A stretch of DNA of 64,000 nt from positions 5,580,001 through 5,644,000 of the forward strand of contig NZ_CP028324.1 of NCBI RefSeq assembly GCF_003028855.1, read 5' to 3'. Made by a program: the position numbers and the translations under genes. Positions 38,880 through 49,785 of this stretch are shown here, piece after piece (positions within the stretch are counted from its first letter, which is position 1; the number at the start of each line of letters is the position of its first letter). The stretch is from Pseudoduganella armeniaca (GTDB lineage Bacteria > Pseudomonadota > Gammaproteobacteria > Burkholderiales > Burkholderiaceae_D). The notes beneath the pieces are model-generated. The model saw only the letters and a program-made list of their open reading frames with translations, was not told the origin of the DNA and made no database searches.

Positions 38880-38908
38880 GGGCTTGTCTCCGTTGTTGTC
38901 GTAAGCGT

Positions 38909-40135
38909 TCATTGCGAGGCGCGATAACGGGCCAGCTCCAGCCGGGCGATCGCGTTGCGGTGCACCTCGTCCGGTCCGTCGGCCAGGCGCAGCGTGCGCG
39001 CGCTGGCATAGGCATGCGCCAGTGCCGTATCCTGGCTGACGCCGGCCGCGCCATGCGCCTGGATGGCCCAGTCGATCACGCGGCAGGCCATGTTCGGCGC
39101 GATCACCTTGATCATCGCGATCTCGCCCGCGGCGGCCTTGTTGCCGACGCTGTCCATGCGCTCCGCGGCCTGGAACACCATCAGGCGGGCCTGGTCGATC
39201 AGCATGCGCGACTCGGCGATGCGTTCGCGCCACACGCCCTGCTCCGCCAGCGCGCGCCCGAAGGCGGTGCGCGCCAGGGTGCGGCGGCACATCAGCTCCA
39301 GCGCCATCTCGGCCTTGCCGATCAGGCGCATGCAGTGGTGGATGCGGCCCGGCCCCAGCCGTCCCTGGGCGATCTCGAAGCCGCGCCCCTCGCCCAGCAG
39401 CATATGGTCGAGCGGCACGCGCACGTCCTCGAACGTGACCTCGGCATGGCCGTGCGGTGCGTCGTCGTAGCCGAACACGCCCATGTCGCGCACGATCGTC
39501 ACGCCCGGCGTGGCGACCGGCACCACCACCATCGACTGGCGCCGATGGCGCTCGGGATGGTCGGGATCGGATTTACCCATGAAGATCAGTACCTGGCAGC
39601 GCGGATCGGAGGCGCCGGAGATATACCATTTGCGCCCGTTCAGCACGTAGTGCTCGCCGTCGCGCACGATGCTCGCCGTGATGTTGGTGGCATCCGACGA
39701 GGCCACCTCCGGCTCCGTCATCGCGAACGCGGAACGGATCTCGCCCGCCAGCAGCGGCGCCAGCCAGCGCTGCTGGATCGCCGGCGACGCGTAGCGCACC
39801 AGCGTCTCCATGTTGCCCGTATCCGGCGCCGAGCAGTTGAAGGCTTCCGCCGCGATGGGTACACGCCCCATCAGTTCGCACAGCGGCGCATATTCCAGGT
39901 TGGTCAGCCCGGCGCCGTGTTCGGACGCCGGCAGGAACAGGTTCCACAGGCCGGCCGCGCGGGCCTTTGCTTTCAGCCGTTCGATGGTAGGCGGCACGGC
40001 GAATGCACTGCCGGCGCGCCGCGCCGCGTCGACCTCGGCATCGTAGGCGGGGACGGCCGGGACGATTTCGTCGTCGATGAAGGCCTTGATGCGCGCCTGC
40101 AGCGCCAGCGCGTGCTCGGAGAAACGGAAAACCAT
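38909..40135 (-). CDS. Acyl-CoA dehydrogenase family protein (ACAD10/11-like)
   Basis: 408-aa FAD enzyme. Motifs include FAMTEPEVASSDATNI and WYISGASDPRC in the middle domain, and GPGRIHHCMRLIG and QAHGAAGVSQDTALAHAYA in the C-terminal helical domain. The last part has ADGPDEVHRNAIARLEL, the arrangement seen in ACAD10/11-type enzymes rather than FadE. GGAGG before the ATG at 40135 supports the start. First gene of the operon with the acyl-CoA ligase, divergent from a hotdog thioesterase. Substrate unknown. Confidence 0.88.
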   Translation of the reverse strand: MVFRFSEHALALQARIKAFIDDEIVPAVPAYDAEVDAARRAGSAFAVPPTIERLKAKARAAGLWNLFLPASEHGAGLTNLEYAPLCELMGRVPIAAEAFNCSAPDTGNMETLVRYASPAIQQRWLAPLLAGEIRSAFAMTEPEVASSDATNITASIVRDGEHYVLNGRKWYISGASDPRCQVLIFMGKSDPDHPERHRRQSMVVVPVATPGVTIVRDMGVFGYDDAPHGHAEVTFEDVRVPLDHMLLGEGRGFEIAQGRLGPGRIHHCMRLIGKAEMALELMCRRTLARTAFGRALAEQGVWRERIAESRMLIDQARLMVFQAAERMDSVGNKAAAGEIAMIKVIAPNMACRVIDWAIQAHGAAGVSQDTALAHAYASARTLRLADGPDEVHRNAIARLELARYRASQ

Positions 40136-40278
40136 GCAGCCTCCGTAAGTTGAGTTATTTTCACTGTGCGGAACATCGTTTTGCAGCCTAACGAGTGTAG
40201 CAGTGGCAAAAAGTAATGTAAACTCGTCCGCAGTCCGCAGCTGCTGGAGCGGTTCCACCTGACAAAACGAGTTAAACG

Positions 40279-40719
40279 ATGAGCACAGCAATACCCGAGG
40301 GTTTCGAGCGTCTCAAGCGTGGTGGCCCTTATATGGCGGGATTGGGCGACCTGTACCTGCGGGAGGACGAGGAACGGATCGTCATCGCCATACGGGTGGC
40401 AGAGCGCCATACGAACATGCGCGGGATCGCGCACGGCGGCATGCTGGCCAGCCTGGCCGATACGGCGCTGGGGATCGGATTGACGTTGTCTTGCGAAGCG
40501 CGGCATTCGTTCGTGACCGTCAGCCTGACCACCGATTACCTGGAGGCGGCGCGCCCGGGCGACTGGCTGGAGGCGCACGTGCAGGTGGACCGCATCGGCG
40601 GCCGCGTGGCGTTTGCCGGCTGCCGCCTGCGGGTTGGCGAGAAGGCGGTGCTGCGCGCCGCCGGCGTGTTCGCGGTGATGGCGCCGCTGACGCCGGCACA
40701 GCTGGCGGCCGGCTACTGA
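40279..40719 (+). CDS. PaaI-like hotdog-fold thioesterase
   Basis: 146-aa hotdog enzyme that hydrolyses acyl-CoA. The active-site region is NMRGIAHGGMLASLADTALG, followed by SLTTDYLEAARPGDWLEAH, both characteristic of the PaaI/YdiI subfamily. It is divergent from the acyl-CoA dehydrogenase gene (143-base spacer) and ends eight bases before the convergent IclR gene. Probably releases CoA from dead-end intermediates of the local pathway. Confidence 0.87.
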   Translation: MSTAIPEGFERLKRGGPYMAGLGDLYLREDEERIVIAIRVAERHTNMRGIAHGGMLASLADTALGIGLTLSCEARHSFVTVSLTTDYLEAARPGDWLEAHVQVDRIGGRVAFAGCRLRVGEKAVLRAAGVFAVMAPLTPAQLAAGY

Positions 40720-40726
40720 CGCGCCG

Positions 40727-41539
40727 TCAGGATTCGAGCCGGCGCGCGATCTCGATCAGGCGCGGGCGCACCTCATCCAACAGGAACTCCTTCGACACGC
40801 TGGACGAGGGCCCGCCGCAGTTCATCGACATCAACTGGCTGCCGCCGATCGGCATGAAGCCGACGGCGATGCCGTTGACGTCTTTTTGCCAGTCGCCGAA
40901 CGAGGTGGCGCAGCCGTACTGCTGGTAATCGGCCAGGCCGCGCTCCAGGCCCTGGCGCAGCGCGCCATGCGCCATCTCGTCCAGTTCCGACGAACGTGCC
41001 AGGATCTCCTTGCGTTCCTGCTCGGAAGCGCGCGCCAAGTAAGCGCGGCCGATGGCGGAAGCCGCCAGCGGCAGGCGCGAACCCACCTGCAGCGCCAGCG
41101 CCAGCGCGGCCTGGCTGCGGCACACCTCGACGTAGATCATCGACAGCCGGTCGCGCATGGCGATCGACACGGTGGTGCCGGAAAATTCGGCCAGCTCCTG
41201 CATCATCGGTCGTGCCAGCTGGCGGATGTCGAGTCGCGCCAGCATCGCGCTGCCCAGGCCCAGCGTGGCCGTGCCCAGCATATAGCGTCCATTGGTTTCC
41301 TGCGCCAGGTAGCCCAGCTTCGTCAGCGTGTAGGTGAAGCGCGTGACCGTCGATTTCGGCAAGCCGCAACGCTCCGCGATCTGCTGGTTGGTCAGGCTCT
41401 TGTCGGCGCGGCGGAAGCACGCCAGCACCTCCAGCCCACGCGCCAGCGCCGTGATGTAGTAACGGTCCTCGGTACTGCGCGCACCGTCGAGGTCCGGGCT
41501 TTCGGCCGCGTCGGCCGGATTCACTTCGCCATCCTGCAT
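40727..41539 (-). CDS. IclR family transcriptional regulator
   Basis: 270-aa regulator. The N-terminal winged helix spans about residues 27-90, with ALARGLEVLACFRRADKSLT and the recognition helix near CGLPKSTVTRFTYTL. A C-terminal effector-binding domain follows (VSIAMRDRLSMIYVEVCRS ... GRAYLA ... GIAVGFMPIGG). AGGAG upstream of the ATG at 41539. It is divergent from the aldehyde dehydrogenase operon, whose upstream region holds a perfect palindrome; control of that operon is likely but inferred. Regulators of this family usually sense a pathway acid. Confidence 0.9.
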   Translation of the reverse strand: MQDGEVNPADAAESPDLDGARSTEDRYYITALARGLEVLACFRRADKSLTNQQIAERCGLPKSTVTRFTYTLTKLGYLAQETNGRYMLGTATLGLGSAMLARLDIRQLARPMMQELAEFSGTTVSIAMRDRLSMIYVEVCRSQAALALALQVGSRLPLAASAIGRAYLARASEQERKEILARSSELDEMAHGALRQGLERGLADYQQYGCATSFGDWQKDVNGIAVGFMPIGGSQLMSMNCGGPSSSVSKEFLLDEVRPRLIEIARRLES

Positions 41540-41683
41540 GCTTGCTCCTGTTGGAATATCCCTATGCTGCCGCGGCGGGCGCGCCTGTGGCACACTGCCA
41601 TGCGGCCCGGTCGCCTGTGGACCGTTGCGCCCGCCCCGCCTCAGCTTCCCTCGCCCGCAAAAGTCGTTGCCGGGCTTACAAAA

Positions 41684-41739
41684 TTGACGTATTCTTTTTT
41701 CATTCCATTTTACATGTGATTGTTTTGCACAGCAAAACA
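41684..41739 (+). promoter_or_regulatory. Promoter region with perfect palindrome before the aldehyde dehydrogenase operon
   Basis: A -35-like TTGACG (41684-41689) precedes an AT-rich stretch without a clear -10. At 41721-41739 lies TGTTTTGCACAGCAAAACA, a perfect palindrome with 8-base arms and a 3-base centre, 33 bases before the chosen start. It is the best candidate binding site for the divergently encoded IclR regulator. Confidence 0.6.
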
Positions 41740-41771
41740 AATTCATGCACGCACATAGGAGCCCTGCCAGC

Positions 41772-43246
<1,475 letters not shown>

Positions 43247-43250
<4 letters not shown>

Positions 43251-44365
43251 ACGAACCGAAATACCAGCGCGCCCGTGCGGTACTGTGCCGCACGACGGGC
43301 GAAGCGGTCGTGGTGGAGGACATCGAGGTCGAATATCCGCGCCGCGGTGAAGTGATGATCAAGCTGGCTGCCTGCGGCATCTGCCACAGCGACCTGTCGG
43401 CCACCAACGGCACCATCCCGATGCCGGCACCGCTGGTGCTGGGCCATGAAGGCGCTGGCGTCGTGTATGCCGTCGGCGAAGGCGTGACGGAATATGCGGT
43501 GGGCGACCACGTGCTGAGCTCTTTCGTGAGCATGTGCGGCAAGTGCCGCTACTGCCAGACGGGCCGGCCGCAGCTGTGCGACCAGGCCGCCAAGGCGGCA
43601 ATCTCGCTGCCCGACGGCAGCGTGCGCACGCGCGACCTGCAGGGCCAGCCGATCAACGTGTTTTCCGGCTGCGGCGTGATGGCGGAATATGCCACGCTGC
43701 ATGCCGATAACGTCGTCAAGATCGGCGCGGACGTGCAGCTCGACCACGCCTGCCTGGTCGGCTGCGGCGTGATGACGGGCGTGGGTGCCGCCGTCAACAC
43801 GGCCAAGGTGGAAGCGGGATCGGTCGCCGTGGTGTTCGGCTGCGGCGGCGTCGGCCTGAACGCCATCCAGGGCTGCCGCATCGCCGGCGCCGCGATGATC
43901 GTGGCGGTGGACCTGTCGGACAGCAAGCTGGAAATGGCTCGCGAGTTCGGCGCCACCCACACCATCAACAGCGCCACGCCCGACCTGGTCAAGGCGCTCC
44001 GCAAGTTGACCGGCGGCGGCGCCGACTACGCCTTCGAATGCGTCGGCAAGGGCGAGATCGTGGCGCAGGCTTATGGTGCGCTGGCCAAGGGCGGCAAGGC
44101 GGTCGTCGTCGGCGTGGCGGCACCGAAGGACATGACGACGATCCGCACCGGCAGCCTGACCTTCGAGGAAAAGACCCTGACGGGCAGCTACTTCGGCTCC
44201 GCCCGGCCGCGCCAGGATTTCCCGCGCCTGCTGGCGTTGTATCGCGAGAAGCGCCTGAAGCTGGGCGAGCTGATCACGCGGCGCTACCGCATCGACGAGG
44301 CGCCGCAGGCGTTCGCCGACCTGGCCGAAGGCCGCAATGCACGGGGAGTGATCATGTTCGACTAG
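43247..44365 (+). CDS. Zn-dependent alcohol dehydrogenase (MDR family)
   Basis: 372-aa medium-chain dehydrogenase. Catalytic zinc ligands are in CGICHSD and GHEGAGVV, and a third cysteine in VGCGVMTGVG. The structural zinc site is CGKCRYCQTGRPQLC. The nucleotide-binding motif is FGCGGVGLNAIQG, followed by the acidic residue expected for NAD(H). It resembles class III-like and aryl/primary-alcohol dehydrogenases. Coupled to the aldehyde dehydrogenase upstream; the ABC transporter genes follow after 60 bases, so the five may be one transcript. Confidence 0.92.
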
Positions 44366-44425
44366 TCCGCACTGCCCGGCCAGCATCCAAAAACGCACTA
44401 CCTAATATAACAACGGAGACAGATT

Positions 44426-45289
44426 TTGGAGCTTTTCCTGCAGCAGGTCCTGAACGGGCTGACGCTGGGGGGCGTGTACGCCCTCGTCGCGCTCGGCCTG
44501 ACGCTGGTGTACGGCATCCTGCACGTACCCAATTTCGCCCACGGCGCCTTCTACATGGCCGGCGCCTACTCGGCCTTCTTCCTGATCAACCGGCTGGGAT
44601 TGAACTACTGGTGGGGCATGCTCGGCGCCGCCGTGACGGTGGCGCTGATCTCGGTGCTGTCCGAGCGGCTGGTGTTCCACCCGCTGCGCAAGGCACCCTA
44701 CCTGCATCACATGATCGCCTCCATCGGCATCCTGCTGTTCCTGGAAGCGGGCGCGCAGGCGTTGTGGGGCGCGGACTTCCACCGCATGGAAACCCCGTAC
44801 ACGCAGCTGCTGACCTTCGGTTCGCTGACCCTGCCGGCGCAGCGCCTGCTGATCATCGGCGCGGCTTTCCTGCTGGTCGTGCTGCTGCAGCTGTTCCTGA
44901 CCAAGACGATCACCGGCGCGACCATCGTCGCGATGGCGCAGAACCGCGAAGGCGCGGCCCTGGTCGGCATCGATGCCAACCGGGTGGCGATGCTGACCTT
45001 CGCCATCGCCGGCGCGCTGGCCGGCATGGCCGCCGTGCTGTATGCGCCGATCAACCTGGTCTACACGTCGATGGGCCACCTCGTCATCACCAAGGCCTTT
45101 GTCATCATCGTGCTGGGCGGGATGGGCAGCGTGCCCGGCGCCATCGCCGGTGGCCTGATCATCGGCTTCGCCGAGGCGTTCGGTGCCTTCTACATCTCGA
45201 CCGACTACAAGGACATCATCGCCTTCGCGCTGCTGGTGCTGATCCTGTCGGTGCGGCCGCAGGGCCTGTTCGCACGGGGAGCCCACTGA
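44426..45289 (+). CDS. Branched-chain-type ABC transporter permease (LivH-like)
   Basis: 287-aa inner-membrane permease of the HAAT family, with eight or so hydrophobic helices. The family pattern is visible as LNGLTLGGVYALVALGLTLV, HGAFYMAGAY and GMGSVPGAIAGGLIIG. It begins with TTG, with GGAGA about ten bases upstream. The stop overlaps the next start. Although named for branched-chain amino acids, such transporters also carry aromatic and other organic acids, which fits the surrounding catabolic genes. Confidence 0.9.
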   Translation: MELFLQQVLNGLTLGGVYALVALGLTLVYGILHVPNFAHGAFYMAGAYSAFFLINRLGLNYWWGMLGAAVTVALISVLSERLVFHPLRKAPYLHHMIASIGILLFLEAGAQALWGADFHRMETPYTQLLTFGSLTLPAQRLLIIGAAFLLVVLLQLFLTKTITGATIVAMAQNREGAALVGIDANRVAMLTFAIAGALAGMAAVLYAPINLVYTSMGHLVITKAFVIIVLGGMGSVPGAIAGGLIIGFAEAFGAFYISTDYKDIIAFALLVLILSVRPQGLFARGAH

Positions 45290-46296
45290 TGAAGATGTTT
45301 AATCCAACCGCCGGCTGGACCCTGCTGCTCGCGCTGGCGCTGGCCTTCCCTTTCATGGCCGGCAACGACTACCACCTGACGGTGATGTCCACCGCTTATA
45401 TTTACGCGATCGCCACCGTGGGCCTGAACCTGATCACCGGGTATACGGGCCAATTCAACCTGGCGCACAGCGGCTTCATGGCCGTGGGCGCCTACACCGT
45501 CGGCATCCTGACCGTGGACCACGGCTTCCCGTTCTGGGCCGCGCTGCCGCTGGCCGGACTGGTCGCGGCTGTTCTTGGCGTCTTCGTCGGCCTGGTGTCG
45601 CTGCGCCTGAAGACGCACTTCTTCTCGATCTTCACGCTGTGCGTGGGCTACATCATGTTCCTGCTGATCGAGAAGTGGGAGAGCCTGACGCATGGCACCG
45701 TCGGCATCGTCGGCATTCCCGCACCCGAACCGTTTGCAGGGCTGGACTTCTCCGAGCCGCGCGCGCTGTACTACCTCGTGCTGGGCTTCCTGGTCGCCAG
45801 CCTGTGGGTCATGCATCGCATCGTGCGCTCGCTGCTGGGCCGCACGTTCATGGCGATCCGCAACAGCGACGACCTGGCGCAGGCGCTGGGCATCGACCTG
45901 ATGCGCAACAAGCTGCTGGCCTTCGTGCTGTCCGTGTTCTTCGCCGGCCTGGCCGGCGGCTTGTACGCAGGCTCCGTGCGCTTCCTCGGCCCCGGCATCG
46001 CCGGCGTCGAACACACCTTCGACATGACGATGTACATGCTGGTCGGCGGCATCGGCACCCTGCTCGGCCCCCTGCTGGGCGCCATCGGCGTACCGTGGCT
46101 GACGCAGTACCTGCAGTTCCTGCAGGAGTACCGCTTCGTCGTGTTCGGCCCCCTCCTGGTGCTGCTGGTGATCTTCCTGCCGCACGGGATCGTGGGCACG
46201 TGGCTGAACCGGCGCCGCCGGCAGGCGGCCAAGGCCGCGCCGGCCCCGGCGCCCGCCCCTGCGCCAGCGCCCGTCCAGGAGGTGCGTCATGCTTGA
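45289..46296 (+). CDS. Branched-chain-type ABC transporter permease (LivM-like)
   Basis: 335-aa second permease of the importer, with NLITGYTGQFNLAHSGFMAV near the N terminus and the cytoplasmic loop FMAIRNSDDLAQALGID that contacts the ATPases. The C terminus is an unusual alternating Ala-Pro tail (APAPAPAPAPAP) overlapping the next gene. Start and stop overlaps show tight coupling with livH- and livG-like genes. Confidence 0.9.
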   Translation: MKMFNPTAGWTLLLALALAFPFMAGNDYHLTVMSTAYIYAIATVGLNLITGYTGQFNLAHSGFMAVGAYTVGILTVDHGFPFWAALPLAGLVAAVLGVFVGLVSLRLKTHFFSIFTLCVGYIMFLLIEKWESLTHGTVGIVGIPAPEPFAGLDFSEPRALYYLVLGFLVASLWVMHRIVRSLLGRTFMAIRNSDDLAQALGIDLMRNKLLAFVLSVFFAGLAGGLYAGSVRFLGPGIAGVEHTFDMTMYMLVGGIGTLLGPLLGAIGVPWLTQYLQFLQEYRFVVFGPLLVLLVIFLPHGIVGTWLNRRRRQAAKAAPAPAPAPAPAPVQEVRHA

Positions 46297-47047
46297 GATC
46301 ACGTCGCTGACCAAGCGCTTCGGCGGCCTGACCGCCGTCAACGACGTCAGCGCCAGCTGCGCGCGCGGCACGATCAACGCCATCATCGGCCCGAACGGCG
46401 CCGGCAAGACGACGTTCTTCAACCTGATCAGTGGTGCGATCCGGCCCACCTCGGGCCGCATCCTGTTCGACGGCGAGGACGTCACCGGCCTGCGCGCGGA
46501 CCAGGCGGCGCGGCTGGGCATGGCGCGCACCTTCCAGACCACAGCGCTGTTCGATACGGCGACGGTGCTGGACAACCTGATCGTCGGCCACCGGCTGCGC
46601 ACCCGCGCAACGTTGGTGGACGTCATCCTCGGCACCAAGCGCCTGCGCGACGAGGAACGCATCTGCCGCGAGAAGGCGCGCGCCGCGCTGGACTTCGTCG
46701 GCCTGGCCCACATCGAATCGCGCGTGGCCGGCGACATCTCGCAGGAGGAGCGCAAGCGCGTGGCGTTCGCGCTCGCGCTGTGCACCGATCCCAAGCTGGT
46801 ACTGCTGGACGAGCCGGCCGGCGGCGTCAACCCGGAGGAAACCGAGGGCCTGGCGCGGCTGATCCGCAAGATGGCCGCCAGCGGCCTGACGGTCTGCCTG
46901 ATCGAACACAAGATGGACATGATCATGAACCTGGCCGACCGCATCCTGGTGCTGAACTACGGCGAGAAGATCGCCGAAGGCACGCCGGCCGAGATCCGCG
47001 CCAACCCGGCCGTCATCGAGGCCTACCTGGGGAGCGAACATGCTTAG
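46289..47047 (+). CDS. ABC transporter ATP-binding protein (LivG-like)
   Basis: 252-aa ATPase. Walker A is GPNGAGKTTFFNLI. The signature region is unusual, ISQEERKRVAFALAL, in place of the common LSGGQ. Walker B is KLVLLDEPAGGVNP, typical of LivG. It pairs with the LivF-like ATPase encoded 8 bases into its 3' end. Powers uptake of the substrate bound by the 47787-48947 protein. Confidence 0.91.
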   Translation: MLEITSLTKRFGGLTAVNDVSASCARGTINAIIGPNGAGKTTFFNLISGAIRPTSGRILFDGEDVTGLRADQAARLGMARTFQTTALFDTATVLDNLIVGHRLRTRATLVDVILGTKRLRDEERICREKARAALDFVGLAHIESRVAGDISQEERKRVAFALALCTDPKLVLLDEPAGGVNPEETEGLARLIRKMAASGLTVCLIEHKMDMIMNLADRILVLNYGEKIAEGTPAEIRANPAVIEAYLGSEHA

Positions 47048-47747
47048 ACTGGACAAGGTGTCGCTGTCGTACGGCAGCTTCCGCGCGCTGCACGACGTCA
47101 GCATCCATGCCGACGAGGGAGAATTGGTCGTGCTGCTGGGATCCAACGGCGCGGGCAAAAGCTCGATCTTCCTGACGATGAGCGGCCTGCAGCGCGCTGC
47201 CTCGGGCAGCATCCGCTTCGGTGCGCGCGAGCTGGTGGGACGCAAGCCGTCGCAGATCGTGGCGGACGGGCTGGTGCACTGCCCGGAAGGGCGCAAGCTG
47301 TTCCCCGGCATGTCGGTGCTGAAGAACCTGACCTTAGGCGCCTACGTCCACCGGCGCGACAGCCGCGGCGTGGCGCGCACGCTGGACGAAGTGTTCGGCC
47401 TGTTCCCCATCCTGCACGAAAAGAAGGACGTGCCGGCCGGCTCGCTCAGCGGCGGCCAGCAGCAGATGGCGGCGATCGGCCGCGCGCTGATGGGGCGACC
47501 CAAGGCGCTGCTGCTGGACGAACCGTCGCTGGGCCTGGCCCCGCTGGTCGTCAAGCAGATGTTCGACATCATTGCCCGCATCAACCGGGCCGGCACCACG
47601 GTGCTGCTGGCCGAGCAGAACGCGTACGCGGCGCTGAACATCGCCAGCCGCGCCTACGTCATCGAACAGGGGCGCATCGTGCTCGAGGGTGGGCGCGACG
47701 AGCTGCTGAACAACGCGCAGGTGCGCAAGGCGTATATCGGTGCTTGA
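47040..47747 (+). CDS. ABC transporter ATP-binding protein (LivF-like)
   Basis: 235-aa ATPase. Walker A is GSNGAGKSSIFLTM, followed by a standard signature SLSGGQQQMAAIGRAL, then Walker B ALLLDEPSLGLAP, and an H-loop replaced by LAEQNAYAAL as is usual in LivF. The gene overlaps the livG-like gene by 8 bases. The substrate-binding protein gene follows after 39 bases. Confidence 0.91.
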   Translation: MLRLDKVSLSYGSFRALHDVSIHADEGELVVLLGSNGAGKSSIFLTMSGLQRAASGSIRFGARELVGRKPSQIVADGLVHCPEGRKLFPGMSVLKNLTLGAYVHRRDSRGVARTLDEVFGLFPILHEKKDVPAGSLSGGQQQMAAIGRALMGRPKALLLDEPSLGLAPLVVKQMFDIIARINRAGTTVLLAEQNAYAALNIASRAYVIEQGRIVLEGGRDELLNNAQVRKAYIGA

Positions 47748-47786
47748 CGCAAGCAGGTAGACCATACAAAAACCACAGGAGACCAG

Positions 47787-48947
47787 ATGAAACCGCAGAT
47801 CCGCCTTACCATCCTTGCCGCCGCCCTCTCGATGGCCGGCGTCGCCTCGGCCCAGGAAGTCATCAAGATCGGCTTTTCCGGCCCCTTGAGCGGCGGCGCC
47901 GCGCTGTACGGCAAGAACGTCCTGTCCGGCATGCAGATGGCGGCCGCCGAGATCAACGCCAAGCCGCTGCAGATCGGCGGCAAGGCCTACAAGCTGGAAA
48001 TCGTCGCGCTGGACGACAAATACAATCCCAGCGAGACCGGCATCAACGTGCAGCGCCTGGTGCAGCAGCATAAGACGGCGGCCGTGCTGGTGCCGCATTC
48101 CGGCGGCATCTTTGCCGTGCAGGCCTTCAACGAGAAATCAAAGGTGCTGCTGCTGGCGTACACCAGCCTGCCGCAGGCCACGGAGCGCGGCAATACGCTG
48201 ACCGTGCGCCTGCCGCCGGACTTCACCGGCTATATCGGCCCGTTCACCAAGGCGATGATGGCCAAGCACGGCAAGAACGTCGCGCTGGCGGCCGCCGACC
48301 ACGACTACGCCAAGGCGTGGGCGGCCGCGTTCAAACCGGCCTGGGAGGCCGCCGGCGGCAAGGTCGTGGCGGAGAACCCCATGTCGTACAACAAGGCGAC
48401 GGATTTCTATAGTGGCGTCAGCCGCGTGATCCAGGCCAAGCCGGACGTGCTGTTCATCGGCGGCGCCTCCGAGCCGACGGCCCTGGTGGCCAAGCAGGCG
48501 CGCGAGCTGGGCTTCAAGGGTGGCTTCATTATCATCGACCAGGCCAAGATCGACGAGATGGCCAAGGTGGTGGGCGGGCTGGCGCCGCTGGAGGGCTCGG
48601 TCGGCGTGATGCCCGTATCCGGCGACGACCGCCCGGAACCGGCCGCGTTCACGGCGCGCTACCGCAAGGCCAATCCCGGCAAGGACCCGTCCAGCGAGAT
48701 CAGCATCAACTACTCGGCCGTGCATGCCACGGTGGCGGCCATGAAGCTGGCCGGCACCGTCAGCGACGCCGCCGCGATCCGCGCCAAGATGGGCGAAGCC
48801 TTCAAGACGCTGCCGCCGGAGCACAATCCGAACGACATCGAAGGGCTGGACAGCAAGGGCGGCACGGTGGCCAACACCATCATCGGCATCGTCGAGGGCG
48901 GCAAGATCAAGGGACAGTTCCTGCGCGCGATGAACACCGTGAAGTAA
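47787..48947 (+). CDS. ABC transporter periplasmic substrate-binding protein (LivK-like)
   Basis: 386-aa type I periplasmic binding protein. The signal peptide is MKPQIRLTILAAALSMAGVASA, then the mature start EVIKIGFSGPLSGGAALYGK, typical of the LivK/peripla_BP_6 family. It sits last in the transporter operon. Ligand cannot be read from sequence; an organic acid, alcohol or aromatic compound is likelier than leucine given the neighbours. Confidence 0.9.
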   Translation: MKPQIRLTILAAALSMAGVASAQEVIKIGFSGPLSGGAALYGKNVLSGMQMAAAEINAKPLQIGGKAYKLEIVALDDKYNPSETGINVQRLVQQHKTAAVLVPHSGGIFAVQAFNEKSKVLLLAYTSLPQATERGNTLTVRLPPDFTGYIGPFTKAMMAKHGKNVALAAADHDYAKAWAAAFKPAWEAAGGKVVAENPMSYNKATDFYSGVSRVIQAKPDVLFIGGASEPTALVAKQARELGFKGGFIIIDQAKIDEMAKVVGGLAPLEGSVGVMPVSGDDRPEPAAFTARYRKANPGKDPSSEISINYSAVHATVAAMKLAGTVSDAAAIRAKMGEAFKTLPPEHNPNDIEGLDSKGGTVANTIIGIVEGGKIKGQFLRAMNTVK

Positions 48948-48961
48948 GCAGTAAACCCACC

Positions 48962-49014
48962 GGTGCCAGGCACCTGTCCGCGAGTCGGAGACCCGCAGAC
49001 AGGTGCCTGGCACC
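48962..49014. terminator. Long hairpin between convergent operons
   Basis: Perfect 17-base arms, GGTGCCAGGCACCTGTC (48962-48978) and its complement (48998-49014), around a 19-base loop. It lies between the transporter operon (+) and the SDR gene (-), so it probably ends both, though neither side has a long T tract. Confidence 0.65.
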
Positions 49015-49021
49015 ACAGGTC

Positions 49022-49785
49022 TCAAATCGTCACGCCACCATCCACCACGATCGTCTGCCCCGTCACGAAACTGCCCGCGCGCGAGGCCAGGTACACCGCC
49101 GTCCCCGCGATCTCGTCCGGCTCGCCGATGCGGCGCAGCGGCACGCTGGTATTCACCTGGCGCAGGCGCTCCGGGTCTTCCCACAGCGCGCGGGCGAAGT
49201 CGGTCCTGACCAGCCCCGGCGCGATGCAGTTGACGCGCACATTGTGCGGCCCGTACTCCACCGCCAGGTTGCGCGCCAGCTGCATGTCCGCCGCCTTCGA
49301 CACGTTATAGGCACCGATGACGGGCGAGCCGCGCAGCCCGCCGATCGACGAGACGATGACGATGGCGCCATCGCGCCGTTCCAGCATCGCCGGCGCCACC
49401 AGCTGGATCAGCCAGTGGTTGGCGATGACGTTGTTGTCCAGGATCTTGCGGAACTGCTCGTCGCTGATGCCGGCCAGCGGTCCGTAGTGGGGGTTCGATG
49501 CGGCGTTGCAGACCAGGACGTCCACGTGGCCGAACACCCGCACCGTCTCGTCGACCAGGTGCCGCAGGTCCTCCTTCGAGGAGATATTGGCCGGCACCGC
49601 CAGCGCCGTGCCGGTGCCGTGCTCGGCGTCGATGGCGGCCGCCACTTCGGCGCACACGTCCGCCTTGCGCGACGAGATCACGACCCTGGCGCCGTGCTGC
49701 GCCATGCGCTGCGCGATCGCCAGGCCGATGCCCGGGTGGAGCCGGTGATCACGGCCACCTTGCCGCTCAGGTCAAACAGGTTCAT
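49022..49785 (-). CDS. Short-chain dehydrogenase/reductase, frameshifted
   Basis: Repaired length 254 aa. The Rossmann motif is broken by a frameshift: MNLFDLSGKVAVITGSTR should continue GIGLAIAQRMAQHGARV, one frame over. One missing C in the run 49731-49733 (+ strand) accounts for it. The rest is intact: VCNAASNP, the catalytic YNVSKAAD (Tyr, Lys) and a Ser-rich strand IVIVSSIGG. The start overlaps the 3' end of the small acyl-CoA dehydrogenase by 14 bases. Last gene of the beta-oxidation operon; perhaps a 3-hydroxyacyl-CoA or alcohol dehydrogenase. Confidence 0.85.

Noticed and set aside
44426..48947. True leucine/isoleucine/valine transporter
   Set aside because: Family match is to HAAT transporters in general; gene context of alcohol and aldehyde dehydrogenases makes another substrate likelier, so no liv symbols were assigned.
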